Part shown: positions 38,014 through 38,154 of the stretch, piece after piece
Layout: each line of letters opens with the position of its first letter
How positions within the stretch are numbered: the first letter of the stretch is position 1
NCBI GenBank assembly: GCA_023139045.1
Contig: JAGLOJ010000090.1
Location: 1 to 38,154 of the forward strand
DNA length: 38,154 nt
Direction: 5' to 3'
Source of the DNA: Candidatus Sabulitectum sp.
GTDB taxonomy: Bacteria > Fermentibacterota > Fermentibacteria > Fermentibacterales > JCC-6
Position numbers and translations under genes: made by a program
Notes under the pieces: generated by a model
The model's input: only the letters and a program-made list of their open reading frames with translations
What the model was told of the DNA's origin: nothing
The model's database searches: none

Positions 38014-38154
38014 TAACGCCGATAATCAGCTGACCCGAGGAGGTTAGAAAGTGAGTGAGAAGAAATGCGAATATTTGACAGGCAACCAGTGCGATATAAA
38101 CAAGGAATATTGTGAGATTCCCGCAGGTTTTTCTTGTAGGAACCGTGTGGCATA
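38014..38154 (+). other. attC-like site, 5' arm and gene start in loop (3' arm at 1-63)
   Basis: TAACGCCGATAATCAGCTGA continues CCCGAGGAGG and pairs with CTCCTCGGGGTCAACTG at the window start. The loop holds the GTG start at 38051 and crosses the junction. This is the site that shows the window ends belong together. Confidence 0.75.
38051..38154 (+). CDS. N-terminal part of junction-spanning cassette protein
   Basis: GTG 38051 lies about ten bases after GAGGAGG; an alternative reading is a later start. The first 34 residues (MSEKKCEYLTGNQCDINKEY, then CEIPAGFSCRNRVA) have cysteines at 6, 14, 21 and 29, the same module as in the proteins at 267, 612, 2101 and 2420. The codon split by the window end (ta + t) is completed by base 1, and the frame continues to 223. 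Confidence 0.72.
   Translation, partial: MSEKKCEYLTGNQCDINKEYCEIPAGFSCRNRVA

Larger units (their letters stand above)
35684..38154 (+). mobile_element. phage-borne integron cassette array, right part (no integrase)
   Basis: Small genes in one orientation are separated by attC-like sites at 35684, 35946, 36440, 36747, 36985, 37310 and 38014. Each site begins with TAACG, usually the stop codon of the gene before it, and ends with GTTA. The arms between are complementary with a few unpaired bases in the 3' arm, which is the established architecture of integron attC sites. No IntI, attI or cassette promoter is visible, so the cluster resembles a CALIN (attC cluster lacking an integrase). It continues through the window end into 1-2575. 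That these sites recombine is inference. Confidence 0.85.

Overview
The window is best read as one complete genome, about 38.15 kb, of a tailed double-stranded DNA phage with a contractile tail (myovirus morphology). Its two ends appear to join: the reading frame that starts at 38051 runs off base 38154 and continues without a break at base 1, stopping at 223. The two arms of one recombination-site hairpin also lie on opposite sides of that junction. The DNA is therefore circular, or circularly permuted and cut at an arbitrary point, which suits a headful-type terminase. Shine-Dalgarno sequences and sigma70-like promoters are ordinary. The gene families and the integron sites suggest a Gram-negative, probably proteobacterial host, but nothing here fixes the genus. 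I see no tRNA, no CRISPR array, no phage integrase and no convincing lysogeny repressor.

Layout. 2773-29050 (+) is the late block: small and large terminase, portal (DUF1073), MuF-like protein, DUF2213 protease with a nested scaffold, decoration protein, DUF2184-type capsid, head-tail connectors, sheath (DUF3383), tube (DUF3277), tail assembly chaperone with a probable -1 frameshift, tape measure, hub, plug, spike, gp25, baseplate J, DUF2612, fibres, then lysis (holins and a DUF5675 protein). 29295-32350 (-) is an early recombination operon: a DUF1367 protein, a PD-(D/E)XK exonuclease, a Rad52/Sak-like annealing protein and several small cysteine-rich proteins. It is read from a strong leftward promoter at 32393-32421 and ends at a terminator near 29060-29093. 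32527-35153 (+) is the replication block: a ribbon-helix-helix regulator, a zinc protein, a structured RNA with its own promoter, a replication initiator carrying 11-bp iterons inside its gene, a P-like protein, a PD-(D/E)XK nuclease and an HNH nuclease.

The remarkable part is the remaining ~5 kb, 35684-38154 joined to 1-2575. It is an array of small genes in one orientation, separated by about fourteen integron-type attC sites. Each site has a 5' arm starting TAACG, usually formed by the stop codon of the preceding gene, and a 3' arm ending GTTA. The arms are imperfectly complementary, usually with unpaired bases in the 3' arm. No integron integrase is present, so this is a phage-borne cassette cluster that would need IntI supplied by a host or another element. 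Cassettes carry a DNA methyltransferase, small zinc-ribbon proteins and unknown proteins.

About six of the sites are unusual. Their terminal loop is about 60-150 nt longer than in the others and holds a ribosome-binding site, a start codon and, in five of them, a cysteine-rich N-terminal module. Their 3' arm lies inside the reading frame. The predicted crossover point (GTTA) therefore falls within a gene, so cassette exchange would swap the C-terminal part of a protein behind a fixed N-terminal module. I consider this the most likely undescribed system in the window. It is inferred from sequence and fold only.
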